A stretch of DNA of 64,000 nt from an uncultured Prevotellaceae bacterium (GCA_902799905.1 CADCCB010000005.1:28674-92673); one strand, 5' to 3'; positions 45,186-54,436 are shown, counted from the stretch's first letter. The notes: a model not told the origin generated them from the sequence alone. Numbers and translations are program-made.

Positions 45186-46436
45186 TTAGCGCTTGCTGGT
45201 CACATCCTTCTCGTACTGCTGGATGCAGGCGATGAACTCCTCGCCAACGGGCACGTTGTTCTTCAGGTTGAAGTAGTCGAACACAGCACCGAACGGCATT
45301 GACTTGGCCTCTTCCAACAGGGCCAGGCGTTCGAAGTACTGACCGTTGTCCTCGTACTCACGCAACTTGGCCTTCGGCTCGAGCAGGGCCTGCAGGATGC
45401 ACTTCTGGGTTGCGCGCGTACCTATAATATATGCACCGATACGGTTGATAGAGGCATCGAAGTAGTCGAGGCCAACGTGGGCACGATCGAGGGCGTCGCA
45501 GCGAACAAGTTCCTTGAACAGGTCGAGGGTCTGGTCGTTCATGATGGTGACATGGTCTGAGTCCCAACGTACTGGGCGGCTGACGTGCAGCATCAGTTCA
45601 GGCACGTACATCAGCAGGGTAGAGACGAAGTCGGAGACATTCTCGGTCTGCTCGTAGTGACCAGTGTCGAGGGTGTACATCTGCTTGCGGGTAGCACAGT
45701 AGGCTGTGTAGAAGTCGTGTGAGCCCACGGTGTAACTCTCCAGTCCGATGCCGAACAGTTTGGCCTCGAAGCAGTTCTTCACGCCATCGAGTTTCTCTTC
45801 CATGATCTCGTCGAGCGAGGCAGCCAGGATCTCACGATACTTCTGGCGCTGTACGGGCATGTCCTTCGAACCATCGTGTACCCAGATGTTCATGATACAG
45901 GGGTCGTTCTGAGCCTTACCCATGGCGTCGGCAATACGGCGGCAGCGCTTGGTGTGCTCAATCCAGAAGTCGCGGATGCCCTTGTCGGGGTTTGACAGCG
46001 AGAGGTCACCACTCTTCGGGTGAGAGAACGATGTAGAGTTGAAGTCGAGTTTCATGTTGTTGGCTTTCGCCCAGTCAATCCAACTCTGGAAGTGCTTCAC
46101 TTCTACCTGGTCGCGGTCGACGAACTGTCCACCAAAGTCTCCATAGATCTCATGGAGGTTCAGACGGTGGTTACCTGCAAGCAGGGTCTTTACGAACTCG
46201 ATGTCCTGACGTACCTCGTCGATGGTGCGAGCACGACCAGGATAGTTGCCTGTGGTCTGGATGCCGCCCGAGAGGGCTTCGTTGCGCTCGAAGCCGACAA
46301 CATCGTCGGTCTGCCAGCAATGCAGGGAGATCTGCTGCTTCTGAAGGAGGTCAAGTACTGCGTCGGTATCGACACCAATGGCTGCATAGCGCTCTTTCGC
46401 TACGGCATACGCTTGTTCAATAAGATTAGCTTTCAT
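45186..46436 (-). CDS. rhaA: L-rhamnose isomerase
   Basis: The 416-residue protein matches RhaA (E. coli 419) throughout. It opens with IEQAYAVAKERYAAIGVDTDAVL and ISLHCWQTDDV, followed by GGIQTTGNYPGRA, NLHEIYGDFGG, LDFNSTSFSHPKS, MNIWVHDGSKD and LDTGHYEQTENV. These include the Glu, Asp and His metal ligands of the isomerase barrel. It converts L-rhamnose to L-rhamnulose, the substrate of the kinase encoded just upstream on the same strand. The rhaB and rhaA genes are parted by the repeat-flanked GxxExxY gene, which looks like an insertion into the operon. Confidence 0.97.
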   Translation of the reverse strand: MKANLIEQAYAVAKERYAAIGVDTDAVLDLLQKQQISLHCWQTDDVVGFERNEALSGGIQTTGNYPGRARTIDEVRQDIEFVKTLLAGNHRLNLHEIYGDFGGQFVDRDQVEVKHFQSWIDWAKANNMKLDFNSTSFSHPKSGDLSLSNPDKGIRDFWIEHTKRCRRIADAMGKAQNDPCIMNIWVHDGSKDMPVQRQKYREILAASLDEIMEEKLDGVKNCFEAKLFGIGLESYTVGSHDFYTAYCATRKQMYTLDTGHYEQTENVSDFVSTLLMYVPELMLHVSRPVRWDSDHVTIMNDQTLDLFKELVRCDALDRAHVGLDYFDASINRIGAYIIGTRATQKCILQALLEPKAKLREYEDNGQYFERLALLEEAKSMPFGAVFDYFNLKNNVPVGEEFIACIQQYEKDVTSKR

Positions 46437-46485
46437 AAGACGTAAATTTTAATTTATAACTTAAATAATGGTTGTTTTTGTTTTT

Positions 46486-46668
46486 GAACATAAATCTCCA
46501 TGAATGAGACATAAATGCTTATTGTTTTGAACATAAATCTCCATGAATGAGACATAAATGCTTATTGTTTTGAACATAAATCTCCATGAATGAGACATAA
46601 ATCTCCATGAATGAGACATAAATCTCCATGAATGAGACATAAATCTCCATGAATGAGACATAAATCTT
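46486..46668. repeat. GAACATAAATCT repeat array at the 3' side of the GxxExxY gene
   Basis: A unit of about 21 bp containing ACATAAATCTCCATGAATG is repeated seven times, partly with a TGCTTATTGTTTTGA spacer. The outermost copy begins GAACATAAATCT and is the inverted partner of the copy ending at 47130. Confidence 0.85.
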
Positions 46669-46670
46669 TT

Positions 46671-47090
46671 TTATTTAAATCTTACATATTCATATTTATC
46701 AGATGAAGGATCGTAAATGTATCTTTCACAAACCAGCATTTTTGGTTGCCCGAAATTTATAAGGACTCCTGCATAAGAGTTGGTAATACGTAGGTAATTA
46801 AATAACTGTCCTCTGTGGTCGTTTGTTAATTCTGAAACAGCCTTCAACTCAACAATCAGGTCATCATAGCATACGAAATCAGCAATATATGTCTTTTTCA
46901 GTTGCTGCCCATGAAAGTTCATCGTAAGCGGTTTCTCACGTTCCCATGGAATCCCTTTTTCTGTGCAGACGATAGAAAGACATTCCTGATAGATGGGTTC
47001 GGAGAGTCCAAAGCCCAACTCATTGTACACATCCATTGCAGCACCAATGATTTTGTACATTTTGTCAAGACAACTCTTATTGTCTATCAT
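46671..47090 (-). CDS. GxxExxY family protein (PD-(D/E)xK nuclease-like, 139 aa)
   Basis: The name-giving motif is GLSEPIYQECL (GxxExxY: G-LS-E-PI-Y). Later come IADFVCYDDLIVELKAV, whose D...ExK arrangement fits a PD-(D/E)xK nuclease core, and LFNYLRITNSYAGVLINFG. These proteins are common in Bacteroidota, often many per genome, with unknown function. Here the gene sits between rhaB and rhaA, where it makes no metabolic sense. It is framed by inverted copies of one repeat, with the stop touching the left repeat array and the start ten bases from the right copy. That layout suggests a small mobile or selfish unit. Catalytic activity is inferred from the motif only. Confidence 0.9.
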   Translation of the reverse strand: MIDNKSCLDKMYKIIGAAMDVYNELGFGLSEPIYQECLSIVCTEKGIPWEREKPLTMNFHGQQLKKTYIADFVCYDDLIVELKAVSELTNDHRGQLFNYLRITNSYAGVLINFGQPKMLVCERYIYDPSSDKYEYVRFK

Positions 47091-47098
47091 CTGCAGAA

Positions 47099-47130
47099 TA
47101 TTTATGTTATATTTGTGAAGATTTATGTTC
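47099..47130. repeat. right inverted copy of the GAACATAAATCT repeat
   Basis: Read on the minus strand it starts GAACATAAATCTTCAC and ends ACATAAATA. It matches the left copy (46486-46516) at about 25 of 31 positions, in inverted orientation. Confidence 0.8.
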
Positions 47131-47140
47131 CTTTAAACGA

Positions 47141-48622
47141 CTATTTATTCACGATAGATATGTATTTGTCGTAGGCGGCATCCCATGCCTGTTTGTCCTG
47201 CGGCTCGTACTTCACCATATCTGTTGAGGCAGCGATGATGGCACGCATCTGCCAGATGTCGTTGACCAGTCCGGCAGCCTTGGCTTGCAACAGGATGTTG
47301 CCAATGGCAGTTCCTTCCTGAGGACCGGCCAGCACGGTAGCACCTGTGGCGTTGGCCGTGAACTGGTTTAGGTATTTGTTCAGCGAGCCGCCACCGATGA
47401 TGTGAAGCACATCGAGACGGAACGGGGCAAACTCCTGCATCCACTGGAATACCTGCTTGTAGCGGAGAGCCAGCGAGTCGAAGATGCAACGGCAGATTTC
47501 GGCAGGCGTCTCTGGTACGGGCTGGTTGGTGTCGAGACAATATTTCTGTATGGCACCTATCATGCTCGACGGGGCTGCAAAGGCAGGGTCGTCGGGGTTG
47601 ATGATAGAGCGGAAGGGCTCCACCGTCATGGCCTGTCCCTGTAGTTCGGGGTGGGAGAGTTTGCGAACCTCTTCTGGCCATTCCAGACGGCAACGCTCAT
47701 AGAGCCACATGCCACAGATGTTCTTGAGGAATCGTGTGGTTCCCTCGATGCCACCCTCGTTGGTGAAATTACGCTCATAACTCAAGTCGCTGATGATGGC
47801 ATCCTTGGTCTCGATGCCCATCAGGCTCCAGGTGCCGCTGCTGAGGTAGGCGAACTTCTCGTCTTTTGCAGGCACGGCGGCTACAGCGGAGCCGGTATCA
47901 TGACCAGCGACGGCGATAACTGGTACTGGACCCAGTCCCGTCAGACGCTGAACTTCGTCAGTCAGCACACCGATACAGGTACCAGGGTTGACCATCTTGC
48001 CGAACTTCGAACGTGTCAGTCCGATGCTTTCCAACAGGCGCTCGTCCAGTTGCTTGGTGCGTGGGTTGAGCAGTTGTGAGGTAGAGGCGATGGTGTATTC
48101 GCACACCTCATTACCTGTCAGCATCCACGATAGGGCATCGGGCACGAACAGAATCTTCTGGGCATTCTTGAAGGCCGAGTTGCCTTCACGCTTCATGGCG
48201 TAAAGTTGGAATATGCTGTTGAAGTTCAGGAACTGGATGCCGGTGATGTCGTAGACCTCACGCTGCGAAACGACACGACGCAGATAGTCGTCCATCGCAT
48301 CGAAGGTAATAGGGTCGCGGTATGCGCGCGGATTCCTTAATATAGCACCGTCATCACCTATAAAGACGAAGTCGACGCCCCAGGTGTCGATGCCGATAGA
48401 GGTGATTTTCAGACCGCGCTGGGCAACCTCCCTCAATCCGCGTATGATCTCGAAATACAAGGCATAGATGTCCCAATAGTAGTGACCGCCCTGCTCAATG
48501 AGGTTGTTTGGGAAGCGCGTGACTTCTTCCAAGTCGAATTTGCCCTCATTGATGGTGCCGATAATCGTACGACCACTGGTGGCACCTAGGTCAACGGCAA
48601 AGAAAAACTTTTTGTTCTCCAT
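47141..48622 (-). CDS. rhaB: rhamnulokinase
   Basis: The 493-residue FGGY-family sugar kinase has AVDLGATSGRTIIG at the start (phosphate 1 motif). It also has SIGIDTWGVDFVFIGDDG, VIAVAGHDTGSAVAAVPA (phosphate 2) and LDVLHIIGGGSLNKYLNQFTANATG (adenosine motif). It phosphorylates L-rhamnulose to its 1-phosphate for RhaD. It is the first gene of the rhaB-(GxxExxY)-rhaA-galactosidase-rhaT series and has a promoter box at 48670. Confidence 0.96.
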   Translation of the reverse strand: MENKKFFFAVDLGATSGRTIIGTINEGKFDLEEVTRFPNNLIEQGGHYYWDIYALYFEIIRGLREVAQRGLKITSIGIDTWGVDFVFIGDDGAILRNPRAYRDPITFDAMDDYLRRVVSQREVYDITGIQFLNFNSIFQLYAMKREGNSAFKNAQKILFVPDALSWMLTGNEVCEYTIASTSQLLNPRTKQLDERLLESIGLTRSKFGKMVNPGTCIGVLTDEVQRLTGLGPVPVIAVAGHDTGSAVAAVPAKDEKFAYLSSGTWSLMGIETKDAIISDLSYERNFTNEGGIEGTTRFLKNICGMWLYERCRLEWPEEVRKLSHPELQGQAMTVEPFRSIINPDDPAFAAPSSMIGAIQKYCLDTNQPVPETPAEICRCIFDSLALRYKQVFQWMQEFAPFRLDVLHIIGGGSLNKYLNQFTANATGATVLAGPQEGTAIGNILLQAKAAGLVNDIWQMRAIIAASTDMVKYEPQDKQAWDAAYDKYISIVNK

Positions 48623-48669
48623 ATTTGTTTTAGTTCATTATGTTTTAGTCGTTGGATATTTTGTGCTTG

Positions 48670-48677
48670 CAAAGATA
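48670..48677 (-). promoter_or_regulatory. -7 promoter box of rhaB
   Basis: TATCTTTG on the minus strand, 47 bases before the start codon, matches TAnnTTTG. It is divergent from the nhaD promoter. Confidence 0.7.
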
Positions 48678-48750
48678 CGGCAAAAAGGTGGCTTGTGCCA
48701 TTGTTATTTGATTTTTTCTCTCTATTTTTTGTTTTTATGGGTAATATTCT

Positions 48751-48781
48751 TGTTTTGTATGGAATAATATTTGTACCTTTG
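48751..48781 (+). promoter_or_regulatory. promoter of nhaD
   Basis: TTG (48751-48753) and TACCTTTG (48774-48781) are about 20 bases apart and lie 42 bases before the start codon. Confidence 0.65.
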
Positions 48782-48823
48782 CACCACTTTTTAGAAAGCA
48801 GTCTAAACTAATACAACAAGAAA

Positions 48824-50203
48824 ATGACACTGACAGTATGGATTGTCGCAGTCTTCATACTTGGCTATTTCTTCATTGCCATTGAGAGTGTGACAAAGGT
48901 GAACAAGGCAGCCATTGCCTTGCTGATGTTTGTGGCGACATGGACATTGTTTATGTTCGCGCCCGAGATGTATTTGCCTGAGGCCATCGGCGAACTGAAG
49001 GCCCAGGTCGTGAGTAGTACAATTGAGCACCATTTGGGATCGACGGGGACGACGCTGTTTTTCCTGTTGGGTGCAATGACCATCGTGGAATTGGTGGACC
49101 AGAATGGTGGATTCAACTTCGTGCGCGATGTGATGCAGACCAAGTCGAAACGGGCCTTGCTATGGCGTATCGCCTTCATGACCTTCATCCTTTCGGCTAT
49201 TCTGGACAACCTGACGACATCGATTGTGATGATCATGATTCTGCGTAAGTTGGTGGCCGAGAAAACGGACCGTATCATCTATGCCTCCCTGGTCATCATC
49301 TCAGCCAACAGCGGTGGTGCCTTTTCACCCATTGGTGATGTGACTACCATCATGCTTTGGAACAAGGGTGTCATCACAGCCCTGGGTGTCATTATGGAGA
49401 TTTTCATCCCCTCGCTCGTATCGATGCTCATTCCTGCCTATATCCTTTCGCTAATGCTGAAGGGCAGTCTGGAGCCAGTGAAGGAAACAACGGTGCTCGA
49501 GGAGAGTGACGGTCTGTCTGCTGCCCAGCGCAAAATCATTTTCTTCTTGGGCGTAGGCGGTCTGATATTTGTACCTATCTTCAAGACCATCACGCATCTA
49601 CCGCCATTTGTGGGCATCCTGTTGGTGCTTGGCGTGCTATGGACGGTGACAGAGGTCTTTTATATACGCATCCATCAGGAGCAGGAAGACACGGCCAACA
49701 ACACGAATACCCAGAAGCGCGTGTCGAAGATGCTGTCGCGTATCGATATGGATACCATCCTCTTCTTCCTTGGCATCCTCATGGCTGTAGGCTGTCTGGA
49801 GACCATTGGCGTGCTGACTCAGTTGGGTATGGGCCTGAACGAGTGGTCGGGTGGCAACCACTATCTGGTGACGGGTATCATCGGCGTGCTGTCGTCTATC
49901 GTTGACAATGTGCCTTTGGTGGCAGGCTGTATGGGCATGTATGAAGTTCCTACGCCCGAGATGTTGGCTGCTAATCCAGAATTGATAGACTTCTACTACG
50001 ACGGCATCTTCTGGCAGTTGCTGGCCTATTGTGCAGGTGTGGGTGGATCGATGCTCATCATCGGTTCGGCTGCTGGCGTTGTCGTGATGGGCTTGGAGAA
50101 GATCACCTTCGGCTGGTATATGAAGCATATCACGTGGATTGCCTTTGTCGGTTATCTGGCAGGTATCGGCTGCTACTGGCTTGAAAAGACATTCCTGTTT
50201 TAA
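48824..50203 (+). CDS. nhaD: Na+/H+ antiporter NhaD
   Basis: The 459-residue protein is hydrophobic throughout, with about 11-12 helices. Family markers include VTKVNKAAIALLMF, TTLFFLLGAMTIVELVDQNGGF, ILSAILDNLTTSIVMIMIL and ANSGGAFSPIGDVTTIMLW, and a later SSIVDNVPLVAGC segment with the conserved acidic residue in a helix. It exchanges internal sodium for protons and belongs to the ion-transporter superfamily. It lies between rhaB and the AraC gene but has its own promoter and terminator, so no rhamnose role is implied. Confidence 0.93.
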   Translation: MTLTVWIVAVFILGYFFIAIESVTKVNKAAIALLMFVATWTLFMFAPEMYLPEAIGELKAQVVSSTIEHHLGSTGTTLFFLLGAMTIVELVDQNGGFNFVRDVMQTKSKRALLWRIAFMTFILSAILDNLTTSIVMIMILRKLVAEKTDRIIYASLVIISANSGGAFSPIGDVTTIMLWNKGVITALGVIMEIFIPSLVSMLIPAYILSLMLKGSLEPVKETTVLEESDGLSAAQRKIIFFLGVGGLIFVPIFKTITHLPPFVGILLVLGVLWTVTEVFYIRIHQEQEDTANNTNTQKRVSKMLSRIDMDTILFFLGILMAVGCLETIGVLTQLGMGLNEWSGGNHYLVTGIIGVLSSIVDNVPLVAGCMGMYEVPTPEMLAANPELIDFYYDGIFWQLLAYCAGVGGSMLIIGSAAGVVVMGLEKITFGWYMKHITWIAFVGYLAGIGCYWLEKTFLF

Positions 50204-50225
50204 TTGAGAACAGGTAGTAGAAAAA

Positions 50226-50260
50226 AAGAAGTGAGGGGCATGACCTCTCACTTCTTCTTT
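50226..50260. terminator. bidirectional terminator between nhaD and the AraC gene
   Basis: AAGAAGTGAG and CTCACTTCTT form a 10-bp stem, extended by GG/CC pairs. It has an A-run before it and CTTTTT after it, so it can serve both convergent genes. Confidence 0.88.
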
Positions 50261-51130
50261 TTATCCTCTTAGGTCGCTGGGCTTGCGTCCCGTCTTGGCC
50301 TTGAACTTTGCCGAGAAATAGTCGGGCGATTCGAAGTTAAGACGATAGGCTATCTCCTTGACACTCATATCGGTGGTCGTGAGCAGTTCTTTGGCACGCT
50401 GCAACTTCAGGTCCTGTTGGTAGATAGCGGGCGAAAGACCAGTGTGCTCCTTGAACAGTTTGCGGAAGTTGCTGTAACTGACACCCAATTCCTCGGCTAC
50501 TTGCTGGATGGTGAGCGAGACTTCGAGGGACTCGCGGATGCGCAGTCGGGCACGGTTGATGAGATCGACGTGTGCCTGGTTCCTGCTCTTCAGTTCGATG
50601 TTGCGCTCTAACGAGTACATCATTCCAATCAGGTGGTTGACGATGCCTGCCATCATCTGTTGTGAGTAGGCTGCTTCTTCCTGTGCAGCATTGAAGGCCG
50701 CACGGTAGAGTGCAATGATTTCTGCAGAATAGCCTACGTGGTAGATGGGCTTGGTGGGGGAGAGGAAGTTTGCCCGTACGCGGTCGTCCATATTCTCTCC
50801 CTTGAATCCGATCCAGTATTTCTTCCAGCCACGAGGGCCAGTGGGGTGGTAACTATGCCACTCGCCAGGAAAGAGCAGGAAGAAATCACCTTCGTGCAGG
50901 GGTGCCTCAGGCACGTTACGGCTATGGAAGATGCCATCACCTTCGATAATGTACAGTAATTGGTATTCGGGCAGGATGCGCCCCTTCTCCAATTCAAAGT
51001 AATAGCCGTCGGCATGTCCGCGAGTCGGGTAGGGGTCGTCAGCCCCAATTTCCTCATATCCGATTGTCGTCACGGTGAGGCCCCACAGGGCATCACGTTC
51101 GCTGGCAAGCATATATTTGCTGGTTTGCAT
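50261..51130 (-). CDS. AraC-family regulator, probably of the rhamnose genes
   Basis: The 289-residue protein has an N-terminal cupin (YQLLYIIEGDGIFHSR, GDFFLLFPGEWHSYHP), a helical linker and two C-terminal HTH units at ~190-289 (SLTIQQVAEELGVSYSNFRKLF and SVKEIAYRLNFESPDYFSAKFK, then TGRKPSDLRG). Cupin-AraC proteins bind a sugar and activate adjacent catabolic genes. Bacteroides uses an AraC regulator beside its rhamnose genes, so this is a good candidate for that role. It could instead serve other nearby genes. It lies about 20 bases from the sensor kinase start region and has no obvious promoter box. Confidence 0.85.
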   Translation of the reverse strand: MQTSKYMLASERDALWGLTVTTIGYEEIGADDPYPTRGHADGYYFELEKGRILPEYQLLYIIEGDGIFHSRNVPEAPLHEGDFFLLFPGEWHSYHPTGPRGWKKYWIGFKGENMDDRVRANFLSPTKPIYHVGYSAEIIALYRAAFNAAQEEAAYSQQMMAGIVNHLIGMMYSLERNIELKSRNQAHVDLINRARLRIRESLEVSLTIQQVAEELGVSYSNFRKLFKEHTGLSPAIYQQDLKLQRAKELLTTTDMSVKEIAYRLNFESPDYFSAKFKAKTGRKPSDLRG

Positions 51131-51149
51131 AGGCGTTTATGGTTAGGTG

Positions 51150-52823
51150 TCAGTTATTGTATGTCGTAAGTTGTTCACAGGGAATCCATATCCAGAACGT
51201 AGAGCCGTGCCCAAGGCCTTCGCTGTTGACGCCAATCTGTCCGTTGCATCGTTCAGCGATGGACTGGCAGATGCTGAGTCCGAGGCCCGTGCCCTGCACG
51301 AAGTCGTTGAGTTTGACGAACCGTTCAAAGATACTGTCCTGCTTGTCTTTCGGAATGCCGGTTCCTGTATCTTCACAGTACATGTATATGCCGTAGCGCT
51401 TACCCTCCTTGGGGTCTTGCTGGTAGCGATAGCCTATCTTGATGTGTCCCTCGCTAGTATATTTGACGGCATTGGTCACGAAGTTGGTGATTACCTGCTG
51501 CATGCGTCCCTTGTCGATGCTGGTATGGAATGACTCGTAGGGGTTTTCTGCGATGAACTGTACGCTGGGGGCTTCCACGCGCTGAGCCAGCGTGTCGCAC
51601 ATGTCGTTGAAGGCTTGTGAGAAGTCTATGTGCTCTGGCGAGATAGCCTGAGCGGCCTGTTTGATGTCTGACACTTCCAGAATGTCGTTGATGAGTCGAA
51701 GCAGCATGTCGCAGTTGTTGCGGATGATGCGGACGAACTCCTGACGGTCTTCATCCGTTTCCACCGTATTAATAAGGTCGCTGAATCCCACGATAGCGTT
51801 CAGGGGTGTACGTATCTCGTGGGTCATGTTGGCCAGGAAGGCACTCTTCTTCTTGCCAGAGTCCTGGGCGTCCTGTGTCTCACGCTTAAGCCGTTCCTGC
51901 ACCTCCATCAGATGAGTGATGTCACGCATCACACCGAAATGTCCTGTGAAACGTCCTTGCTTGTCGTGGATGGGCATGCCAGCGATGACATACCAGCCAG
52001 GCTCGTCGCTGATGGCTGTATAGGAGAAATGGTGAATCATGGAGAGGTTGTGGTGATGATCCGCATAGTTGTCCATGAACTTGCGCGAAGCCTCTTTCTC
52101 GTCCCCACAAAGCGTATCGATGTAATCATCGAAGGTGATGGATACGTCTATCTCGCTCAGTCTTGTGGAGAAGGTGATGGTGCGGGTGTCTATGTTGCTG
52201 GTCCAGACAAACATTTTGCTGTTGGTGAGCAGATAGTGCAGTTCGTCTTCGTATCTGGAGATCTGCTTGTTGGTTTTGGCCAACTCCTTGACATGCTGTC
52301 TTTGGCTCAGATACATCTCACGCTCTTCTGTGATGTCGCGTGCTGAAAAAGCGTGATAGACCACTTGTCCCTGATCGTCCCTGATACTCCTTATCTTATA
52401 TTCGATATATTTATCCAAGCCGGCTTCTGGATATGCCATCTTCTGACAAACGTGGAAGACATCGTTGTTCTCTGGGTCGAAGTCGGTATCGAAGCCAGGC
52501 AGGTGGAAGAAGCAGGTGTTCCTGAAGAACTTCTCCCCCTGTTCGTCGAATTCGCAGAGTTCGCGCATCTTTTGGTTCAAGTCCAATAGCATGCCATCCT
52601 TGCTGTATAACGACATGGCGACGAGCGACGTGTTGAATATCTGCTGATACCTCTGTCGGTTGTTTTCCAGTTCCTCTGTCCCCAAATCCGTAGAAACCAG
52701 CGAGTCCTTGTTGTCAATGTTCTTTTGGAGCCGTCTGTTGAGCCACCATAGGATGCCTGTTGCAATGGCAAGGACCAGTGCAACGGCGACGAGGATGATG
52801 GTTGTGAGGGATTCGGTGATCAT
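51150..52823 (-). CDS. membrane sensor histidine kinase with PAS domains (557 aa)
   Basis: One N-terminal helix (IILVAVALVLAIATGILWWL) anchors the protein. Two PAS-like domains follow (~55-170 and ~190-310). The HisKA H-box NMTHEIRTPL carries the phospho-acceptor His335. The HATPase domain has an N-box (NFVTNAVKYT), a G1 box (EDTGTGIP) and a G2 box (GTGLGLSICQ). It autophosphorylates and passes the phosphate to a response regulator, none of which is in the window. Its start overlaps the stop of the related upstream kinase gene by four bases (ATGA), so the two are translationally coupled. The sister protein lacks the His. Confidence 0.93.
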   Translation of the reverse strand: MITESLTTIILVAVALVLAIATGILWWLNRRLQKNIDNKDSLVSTDLGTEELENNRQRYQQIFNTSLVAMSLYSKDGMLLDLNQKMRELCEFDEQGEKFFRNTCFFHLPGFDTDFDPENNDVFHVCQKMAYPEAGLDKYIEYKIRSIRDDQGQVVYHAFSARDITEEREMYLSQRQHVKELAKTNKQISRYEDELHYLLTNSKMFVWTSNIDTRTITFSTRLSEIDVSITFDDYIDTLCGDEKEASRKFMDNYADHHHNLSMIHHFSYTAISDEPGWYVIAGMPIHDKQGRFTGHFGVMRDITHLMEVQERLKRETQDAQDSGKKKSAFLANMTHEIRTPLNAIVGFSDLINTVETDEDRQEFVRIIRNNCDMLLRLINDILEVSDIKQAAQAISPEHIDFSQAFNDMCDTLAQRVEAPSVQFIAENPYESFHTSIDKGRMQQVITNFVTNAVKYTSEGHIKIGYRYQQDPKEGKRYGIYMYCEDTGTGIPKDKQDSIFERFVKLNDFVQGTGLGLSICQSIAERCNGQIGVNSEGLGHGSTFWIWIPCEQLTTYNN

Positions 52824-54436
52824 ATTGCTTTCTTTCTGTCTATTTCAATAGCCTTGCAGGGTATGGTGATCCATACCGTAGTTCCTTTCTTCAGTTTTGA
52901 TCTGATGCTGATGCTGCCGCCCATCTTCGTCGTCAAGGCCTGACAGATGGGCAGTCCGAGCCCCGTACCGCCAGTCTTGTCTGACGAGAAGCGGTCGAAC
53001 AGGTGCTTCTGGGTTTCTGTACTGATACCAGAACCCGTGTCTTCAATGGCCACCACCAGTTTGTTGTTCATGTATTCATAGCGTGCAGTCACGCCGCCTT
53101 CGTCAGTATGTTGGGCAGCATTGGTGGTGATCTGTGCTATGATGTTGCTCAGATGAGGGGCATCAATGATGACGACCAGATGGTGATAGTTGTTCTCTAC
53201 GATGTAGTTGACGCCTTCTTTCTTGTGCTTTAGCCATCCGTTCTCACAGAAACTGCCGAAGAGCCCGGCAATGTCGGCTGGCTGCTCATTGATCTCAATC
53301 ATGTCGGCATCGATTCGCGAGAGGAACAGGATGTCATTGATGAGGTTGAGCAGGTGCGTAGAGTTCTGTTTGATCTGTTCGATGAACATGCTTTCCTCCT
53401 CAGGGTCGTTGCTGTATTCGAGCAGTTCGGCAAAACCCACGACGGATGTGAGGGGTATGCGGATTTCGTAACTCATGTTGTGCAGGAACACGTTCTTCAC
53501 ATGCTCCACCTCCTGAGCCTTCTTGCTCTCATTGGCCAGTTGATGTTCCTTTGACACAATCTCGCTCTCATCGCGGCAGAGCCCGAAATAGCCCTCCACC
53601 TGACCGTCCTCGTCGAAGGTGGGGTGTAGCAGCAGGTGCAGATGGAGGGGCAGGCCGTCTTTCTGTCGAACGATGGTACGCAGATGGATGTCGATAGGCT
53701 TTTGGACGAGGTTGTCCATGTTGTTCAGGGCTCTCATGGCCTTGCGCTTCGAAGGCTCGTCGAGCAGCGTCATACATCGTGACTGCGTCAATGTGAACAG
53801 GACCGTGTCGCTCTCCTTGAAGATGGTCAGGGTGTGGTCTTTTGGAGAGTAGAAGGCCAGTCTGACGCCTCCCACCTGCAACACATAGTTGATGTTGTGG
53901 ATATAGGTCTGCAGATTCTCATTGGCTTGGGCCAGTTCCTTGCCGCTTGCGGTGAGTTGGTGGGCAAAGTGTACCGCTTCTGATACATCTCGGCCTGTAT
54001 GGAAGAAACCTATCAGTTGCTGCTCCTTGTTGCGAATGGGCACCACTTGCTGTTCGTAGTACATGCCGTCAGGGGTGTCAGGGAGACGGGTGGCATAGAA
54101 ATACTCAAAGTCACTCCTGCTTTCTGGCCCCAGCACCTCATCGATGGTGTATTCGCCGTTGGTCAACCCTTCTTTCGTTTTGTGGAAAGTGTCACAGGCC
54201 TCTTGGTTCAGGTTTCTGAGTACACCGTCTGCATCGGAATAGAGCATGTCAGACAAGGCCGTGTTGAAAATGGTCTTGTAGCGTAACAGCATGTCTTCCT
54301 CCTGTTGCTTGAATTCTCTGGTGCACTTCTCTTTCAGCCGCTGGGCTATCCTTTTTCTCTTCAGATAACTCATGGCCAAATAAGTCAATGCTGCAATCAG
54401 GGCGAAATCGATGATGGCTGTCAAAACGATAATCAT
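52820..54436 (-). CDS. sensor kinase-like protein with Tyr in place of the H-box His (538 aa)
   Basis: The layout copies its downstream partner: one membrane helix (MIIVLTAIIDFALIAALTYL), two PAS-like domains, HisKA and HATPase. The H-box reads NMSYEIRIPL, with Tyr323 (codon TAC at 53470-53468) where His is expected. The ATP-binding part looks complete: N-box QITTNAAQHT, G1 EDTGSGIS and G2 GTGLGLPICQ. It may bind ATP and phosphorylate its partner in trans, or act as a regulatory pseudokinase. The first possibility is favoured by the intact N, G1 and G2 boxes. The promoter box at 54441 lies almost on the start codon. Confidence 0.9.
   Translation of the reverse strand: MIIVLTAIIDFALIAALTYLAMSYLKRKRIAQRLKEKCTREFKQQEEDMLLRYKTIFNTALSDMLYSDADGVLRNLNQEACDTFHKTKEGLTNGEYTIDEVLGPESRSDFEYFYATRLPDTPDGMYYEQQVVPIRNKEQQLIGFFHTGRDVSEAVHFAHQLTASGKELAQANENLQTYIHNINYVLQVGGVRLAFYSPKDHTLTIFKESDTVLFTLTQSRCMTLLDEPSKRKAMRALNNMDNLVQKPIDIHLRTIVRQKDGLPLHLHLLLHPTFDEDGQVEGYFGLCRDESEIVSKEHQLANESKKAQEVEHVKNVFLHNMSYEIRIPLTSVVGFAELLEYSNDPEEESMFIEQIKQNSTHLLNLINDILFLSRIDADMIEINEQPADIAGLFGSFCENGWLKHKKEGVNYIVENNYHHLVVIIDAPHLSNIIAQITTNAAQHTDEGGVTARYEYMNNKLVVAIEDTGSGISTETQKHLFDRFSSDKTGGTGLGLPICQALTTKMGGSISIRSKLKKGTTVWITIPCKAIEIDRKKAI

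Noticed and set aside
46461-46661. Small frame of MSHSWRF repeats
   Set aside because: It is a translation of the tandem repeat array next to the GxxExxY gene, with no start context.
46486-46668. CRISPR array
   Set aside because: The units are contiguous or have identical spacers, no unique spacers exist and no cas gene is present. The same holds for the arrays at 9841 and 10414.
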